Below, piece by piece: positions 23,255-26,887 of a stretch of 26,887 bases of DNA; position 1 is the first letter of the stretch; each line of letters begins with the position of its first letter. Location of the stretch: contig JAFGIE010000263.1 in the NCBI GenBank assembly GCA_016929775.1, positions 1-26,887 of the forward strand, read 5' to 3'. Both the position numbers and the translations under genes were made by a program. The notes below the pieces were generated by a model. It saw only the letters and a list, made by a program, of their open reading frames with translations. It had not been told where the DNA came from and ran no database searches. The stretch comes from Anaerolineae bacterium. Lineage in GTDB: Bacteria > Chloroflexota > Anaerolineae > JAFGEY01.

Positions 23255-24594
23255 CATCCCCCCCACTCCTTCCGCTCGGCGCGCTGTTGACCCTAGTCAG
23301 CGCTGCGTTGGCCCTCTCGCTTGCCGGGCGCGGACGCGCCTCTGGGCGCTTCGCCGCCTGGATCGCGATCGCTGCGACCGTCGTCGCGCCGGCGCTGACC
23401 ACGATCGTGGTCCTGAGCGGGCAAAGCGCCTCTCTGCAGGGCATGGTAGCCCTCGACGGCAGAACGATGCCTGGCGTGCTCTTCGCCTGCGCCTCGGGAG
23501 GGTTCGCCGTCTTGCTCGAGCTGGGGAACGCCCGCAGGACGCGTGCCCCGCGCTTTGCCCTGATCCTGTATGCCGTTGCAGGCGTCGTGGTCGTCGCCCA
23601 GTCCACGCACATGCTGCCCGCGGTGCTGGGCCTCGCCGTCTTTGCCGCAGCCCTGGGCGCGCTCATGCGCCCCGCTGTGAGCTGGACCTACTTTGTGCTG
23701 AGTGCGGTCGGCCTCGCCACCCTGTGCCTGGGCGTCGTCTTGATGTATGGCGCAAGCGGGAGCTTGCGAACGGACGTCATTGCGCTGCAGGCAGCCGACG
23801 GTGCGACCAAGCCACTGGCGGTCGCAGGACAGGGCCTGCTGCTCGCCGGTCTGGGGCTCGGGATCGGCTTGGCGCCTTTTCACACTTGGATCGCCGGCAA
23901 CCTGGCGCGCCTCAGCGTCAGCGAGAGCTATCTCGCCGGCGTGCTCGCGCCGCAAGCGGCGCTCGCCATGCTGAGCCGCCTCGCTCAGGCGTGGCCCTTG
24001 CAGGGCAGGCAACTCATCGCCTGGCTCGGGGCGATCAGCGTCGTGTATGGCTACGGGCGCGCGCTCGCCGCCGGGCGAGGGCGCCCCGCGCTAGCCGGGA
24101 TCGTGACGGCGCAGGCGGGCACCCTGATCCTGCACACGCTCCTCCCGGGCGACAGCTCCGGTCCGGCGCTCTACCTGGCGATCGGCAGCTTTGCGCTCAC
24201 GGGCGCCTGCCTGTGGGCTGGCGTCGCCGCCCCGCCGCATCCCGGCGGGTTGGGCCCATCCTCGCCCTGGCTGCGCGCGGCGCTGAGCGTCGGCTTGCTC
24301 AACCTGGTCGGCTTGCTGCCCCTCCTGGGGGCGACGGTGCAGATCCAGCTCTACGGAGGTCTGCTGCGCGAGGGATACATCGGGCCACTGATCGCGGCAG
24401 CTGCGGGGCAGCTGACGGCGTGGGTGCTGGGGGTGCGTTGGATGACAGCCCTGTGGGCGGGCCCGTACGCAGACGTGCAGAGCACGCCCGAGCTCGAGAT
24501 CGTCGCCGGGGCTGCCGCCACCGCGATCGTGCTCGGTGGTCTCAATGCCGGCGCGATCGCCCAGTGGCTGGTCGCCCTGGCAGGCGCAGGATAG
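23251..24594 (+). CDS. nuoN: Divergent NuoN-like antiporter-type subunit
   Basis: The 447-residue, strongly hydrophobic product is the last gene of the operon. GIGLAPFHTWIAGNLARL aligns with the NuoN motif FKxxxxPFHxWxPDVYEG, keeping PFHTW but losing the lysine and PDVYEG. APQAAL replaces the later PK-containing motif, so that lysine is also gone. The start is inferred to be TTG at 23251 because it overlaps the nuoM stop as TTGA, matching the overlap style of the operon, with GGGAG 7 nt upstream. Its stop abuts the stop of the convergent glycosyltransferase gene without any intervening base. Confidence 0.8.
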   Translation: MTSPPLLPLGALLTLVSAALALSLAGRGRASGRFAAWIAIAATVVAPALTTIVVLSGQSASLQGMVALDGRTMPGVLFACASGGFAVLLELGNARRTRAPRFALILYAVAGVVVVAQSTHMLPAVLGLAVFAAALGALMRPAVSWTYFVLSAVGLATLCLGVVLMYGASGSLRTDVIALQAADGATKPLAVAGQGLLLAGLGLGIGLAPFHTWIAGNLARLSVSESYLAGVLAPQAALAMLSRLAQAWPLQGRQLIAWLGAISVVYGYGRALAAGRGRPALAGIVTAQAGTLILHTLLPGDSSGPALYLAIGSFALTGACLWAGVAAPPHPGGLGPSSPWLRAALSVGLLNLVGLLPLLGATVQIQLYGGLLREGYIGPLIAAAAGQLTAWVLGVRWMTALWAGPYADVQSTPELEIVAGAAATAIVLGGLNAGAIAQWLVALAGAG

Positions 24595-25578
24595 CTACAT
24601 CGCGATCACATCGCGGTAGGCGCCCACCAGCGCTTCGGCGTCGGCTGGCGGCAACGCGCCCTCCGACGCCGCACGCAACGTGCGCCGGATCTTGGCGCGC
24701 ATGCCAGCGCGGATCGTGCACCTGGCAAGCCACCGGAAGAGCCGCGAATGGTGCTTGCGAAAGTAGATGTACCGGCTCCGCCACAGCGCGACGACCATCT
24801 GCGGGCGCACCTGCCGCGTGCTCTGCCCCTCATAGTGCACCACTTCGGCGCTCGGCACGCACCAGATCCCCCATTCTGCGTCCTTTACCCGGCGGCACCA
24901 GTCGATCTCTTCCACGTACATGTGATAGTCGAGATCAAAACCCCCCGTCTCGACGATCGTCTCGCGGCGAAAGAGCATCGCTGCGCCGAGGGGATGGTCG
25001 ATCGGGAAAGGGCGCCCCTCGTCGTACAGGCGGCGTGCGTACCGCCCGTTCAGGCGTGACTCGGTCAGGCGCCAGTTGATCGGCCAAAAGTCGAGAAAGG
25101 TCTGCGCCAGCGAGGGAAAGCGGTACGCCGCGTGCTGGAATCGACCGTCCTCGTAGCGCAGGCGCGGGCCACACACGCCCGCCCGCGCCTCATGGTCCAT
25201 GAACCGCACAATGTCCGCCAGTGCGCGCTCGTGCACCAGCGTATCGGGGTTCAGAACCAGCACGTAGCGCGGGCGCGCAGTCACGTCGGCGCGTGGCGGG
25301 CGCGATCCCGCCGGCACGGGCACCTGGTCGAACCCCATCGCCGCCATCGCCAGGTTCTGCCCGCCGCCAAAGCCCAGGTTCTGGTCGCTGGCGATCAGCC
25401 GTACGTCTGGGAACGCCTGCGCCACCATGTCGGCGCTGCCATCGTGCGAGGCATTGTCCACGACCCACGTCTCGACCTGCAGCCCCGCGTACGCTGCCGC
25501 GGCAGTCACCGATCGCAGGCAAGCCGCCAGCAAGTCGCGAACGTTCCAGTTCACGACCGACACGCCGACATCGATCAC
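24595..25578 (-). CDS. Family 2 glycosyltransferase (rhamnosyltransferase-like)
   Basis: The 327-residue product has the GT-A fold: VSVVNWN at the N-terminus, VVDNASHDGS (39-48) for nucleotide binding, QNLGFGGGQN (66-75), LVLNPDT (107-113) in the place of the DxD motif, and GGFDLDYHMYVEEIDWCRR, the acceptor/catalytic-base region. This pattern is common in enzymes adding rhamnose or similar sugars to polysaccharides or lipids; donor and acceptor are unknown. About 20 Pro/Arg-rich residues (84-104) are inserted before the NPD motif. The GTG start at 25578 overlaps the larC stop (GTGA), so it is translationally coupled to larC. A longer upstream frame lies inside larC and is rejected. Confidence 0.9.
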   Translation of the reverse strand: MIDVGVSVVNWNVRDLLAACLRSVTAAAAYAGLQVETWVVDNASHDGSADMVAQAFPDVRLIASDQNLGFGGGQNLAMAAMGFDQVPVPAGSRPPRADVTARPRYVLVLNPDTLVHERALADIVRFMDHEARAGVCGPRLRYEDGRFQHAAYRFPSLAQTFLDFWPINWRLTESRLNGRYARRLYDEGRPFPIDHPLGAAMLFRRETIVETGGFDLDYHMYVEEIDWCRRVKDAEWGIWCVPSAEVVHYEGQSTRQVRPQMVVALWRSRYIYFRKHHSRLFRWLARCTIRAGMRAKIRRTLRAASEGALPPADAEALVGAYRDVIAM

Positions 25579-26887
25579 GCCGACTGCTCCGCGACCTGGC
25601 GCGCCACGCCCATCACGGTCACGAGCGACTCGCCCGACACACGCGCCAAGCGTGCGCAGTCCTCGTACTCGGGCGAGGCGGCGAGGCGGCGACCGTCCAG
25701 CCACTTTTCCTTGACCCGCACCCGACCCCACGGGGTCTCGACCTCGCGCATGCGGCGATCCGCCTTGAGCCGGTGGGCGGGCGGAAAGAGCCGTACGCCC
25801 AGGGTCGAGGTCTCGCGCATCAGGATCATCGAGAGCGCGTCCACCCTGTCCTCAGGCGCGAGCAGGGAGAGCAGCACGGCGGGACGGTTCTTTTTCATCT
25901 GGATCGGCGTGAACCACACGTCCAGCGCGCCTGCCTCAAAGAGCCGCTCCATCGTGTAGCCCAGCGTCTCCCCGGTCACGTCGTCGAGGTTGCACTCGAC
26001 CTCTACCACCCTGTCCCGATGGTAGCCGTCCGTGCCCTGCAGGTCGCCCAACCAGACCCGCACCCCGTTCGCCCACGCGAACTGCTTGTCGCCAAAGCCA
26101 TAGCCGACGCGCAGCACGCGCATCGGCGGGCGCGCAAAGATGGCAAGCTGTGCCAGCAGCGCCGCACCGGTGGGCGTGACGATCTCGGTCTCGGCTGGAT
26201 GCGGCACCGTCGGCGCGCCCGCCGATGCCAGGAGCGCCAGCGTCGCCGGCACGGGCACGGGCAGGCGCCCGTGTGCGGTCTGGATTGTGCCGCTCCCCAA
26301 CGGTACGGCAGAGGCGTACACCTGCTCTACGCCCAGGAGCTGGAGCCCGGCGACGAATCCCACCACGTCGACGATCGTGTCCACTGCCCCGACTTCGTGA
26401 AAGTGCACCTCTTCCAGCGGCACGCCGTGCACCGAGGCTTCTGCGCGCCCCAACCGCTCGATCACCGCCATGCTCTGCCGCTTCACCCCCTCCGCGAGCG
26501 TGCTCCCCTCCACGATCTCACGGATGTCGTGCAGGTGCCGGGCTGGATAGGCCTCCAGGGTATCGTGCACGTGCAGCTTGGTCCCGCTCAGCCCGTGGTC
26601 CTGCTTGCGCACCTTTTCTAGAGCGTACCCGTCAAGCGCCATCTTGCCCAGTTCGGCCTGCAGCGCCTCCAGATCGAGTCCCACGTCGAGTAGCGCACCG
26701 AGCAACATATCCCCGCTCGCGCCGGCAAAGCAGTCCACGTACAGAACGCGCGCGCCGACCCCGGGATGGTGGTGGTGCACACCTCCCTCTTGCGGTGTAT
26801 CATCTTGGTGGATAGGGCTGTGCGCGTGATCGTGGGCGTGCTCGTGGACGTGACTGTGCTCGTGCGGATGCGCGTGCTCGTGCTCGT
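25575..26887 (-). CDS. larC: LarC, nickel-pincer cofactor nickel chelatase, with His-rich N-terminus (5' partial)
   Basis: LarC inserts nickel into the pyridinium-bisthiocarboxylate nucleotide used by LarA. The conserved N-terminal block YVDCFAGASGDMLLGALLDVG, HFHEVGAVDTIVDVVG, TPTGAALLAQL and ECNLDDVTGETLGYTMERL are all visible in one uninterrupted frame, unlike the frameshifted LarC1/LarC2 of Lactobacillus plantarum. The frame stays open upstream of the GTG at 26780 to the window edge, encoding about 35 more residues with alternating His. The first 41 visible residues contain 16 His, which suggests nickel binding or storage. GTG 26780 has AGGAGG-like bases too close to serve it, so the true start is probably outside the window. 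It overlaps the glycosyltransferase gene by 4 bp. Confidence 0.92.
   Translation of the reverse strand, partial: EHEHAHPHEHSHVHEHAHDHAHSPIHQDDTPQEGGVHHHHPGVGARVLYVDCFAGASGDMLLGALLDVGLDLEALQAELGKMALDGYALEKVRKQDHGLSGTKLHVHDTLEAYPARHLHDIREIVEGSTLAEGVKRQSMAVIERLGRAEASVHGVPLEEVHFHEVGAVDTIVDVVGFVAGLQLLGVEQVYASAVPLGSGTIQTAHGRLPVPVPATLALLASAGAPTVPHPAETEIVTPTGAALLAQLAIFARPPMRVLRVGYGFGDKQFAWANGVRVWLGDLQGTDGYHRDRVVEVECNLDDVTGETLGYTMERLFEAGALDVWFTPIQMKKNRPAVLLSLLAPEDRVDALSMILMRETSTLGVRLFPPAHRLKADRRMREVETPWGRVRVKEKWLDGRRLAASPEYEDCARLARVSGESLVTVMGVARQVAEQSA

Noticed and set aside
26821..26887. CRISPR-like or tandem DNA repeat at the window end
   Set aside because: The repetition follows codon periodicity and encodes alternating histidines in frame with larC; there are no spacers.

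Overview
The window is GC-rich, gene-dense bacterial chromosome, most likely from a member of the Chloroflexota. That placement is an inference. It rests on the GC content, a substrate-binding lipoprotein with a long Thr/Pro/Glu linker after its lipobox, a CCCTCACCCC-type nested palindrome of the kind I remember from Chloroflexota genomes, and a complex I-like operon without the NADH module. There is no rRNA or marker gene to settle it. I see no IS element, prophage, CRISPR array or integrase.

Layout. (1) 36-3423, plus strand: a NUDIX hydrolase, ahcY and metK (the S-adenosylmethionine cycle), then tRNA-Glu(UUC) with its own near-consensus promoter and a strong hairpin behind it. (2) 3523-4236, minus strand: a class I SAM-dependent methyltransferase, then a nested palindromic repeat. 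(3) 12947-4385, minus strand: an operon with a perfect-consensus promoter and a roughly 255-nt structured leader. It encodes a peptide-type ABC substrate-binding lipoprotein, two permeases, a B12-binding radical SAM protein and a cytoplasmic dipeptidyl-peptidase-IV-like peptidase. No transporter ATPase is present. (4) 15426-12944, minus strand: a malate/lactate-type 2-hydroxyacid dehydrogenase and a LarA-family nickel-pincer racemase or epimerase. (5) 15431-24594, plus strand: a ten-gene complex I-like operon (nuoA, B, CD fused, H, I, J, K, L, M, N) plus a possible 32-residue ORF, mostly joined by 4-bp stop/start overlaps. (6) 26887-24595, minus strand: larC, the nickel chelatase that matures the LarA cofactor, with a His-rich N-terminus running off the window, and an overlapping family 2 glycosyltransferase.

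The most unusual part is the complex I-like operon. Its iron-sulfur subunits (NuoB, NuoI) keep all cluster cysteines. NuoD has lost the HPxxHG histidine motif and the tyrosine that hold the quinone head group. NuoA, H, J, L, M and N have lost most of the charged or polar residues used for proton translocation, and NuoK alone keeps both membrane glutamates. The reading frames are nonetheless intact and tightly coupled, which suggests a repurposed complex rather than a decaying copy.

Two links may be functional. larA (with a racemase/dehydrogenase logic beside it) and larC lie on either side of the nuo operon, so enzyme and cofactor maturation are in the same neighbourhood. The divergent promoters of the dehydrogenase/larA and nuo operons have -35 boxes only 4 bp apart, so their transcription may be mutually exclusive or jointly regulated.
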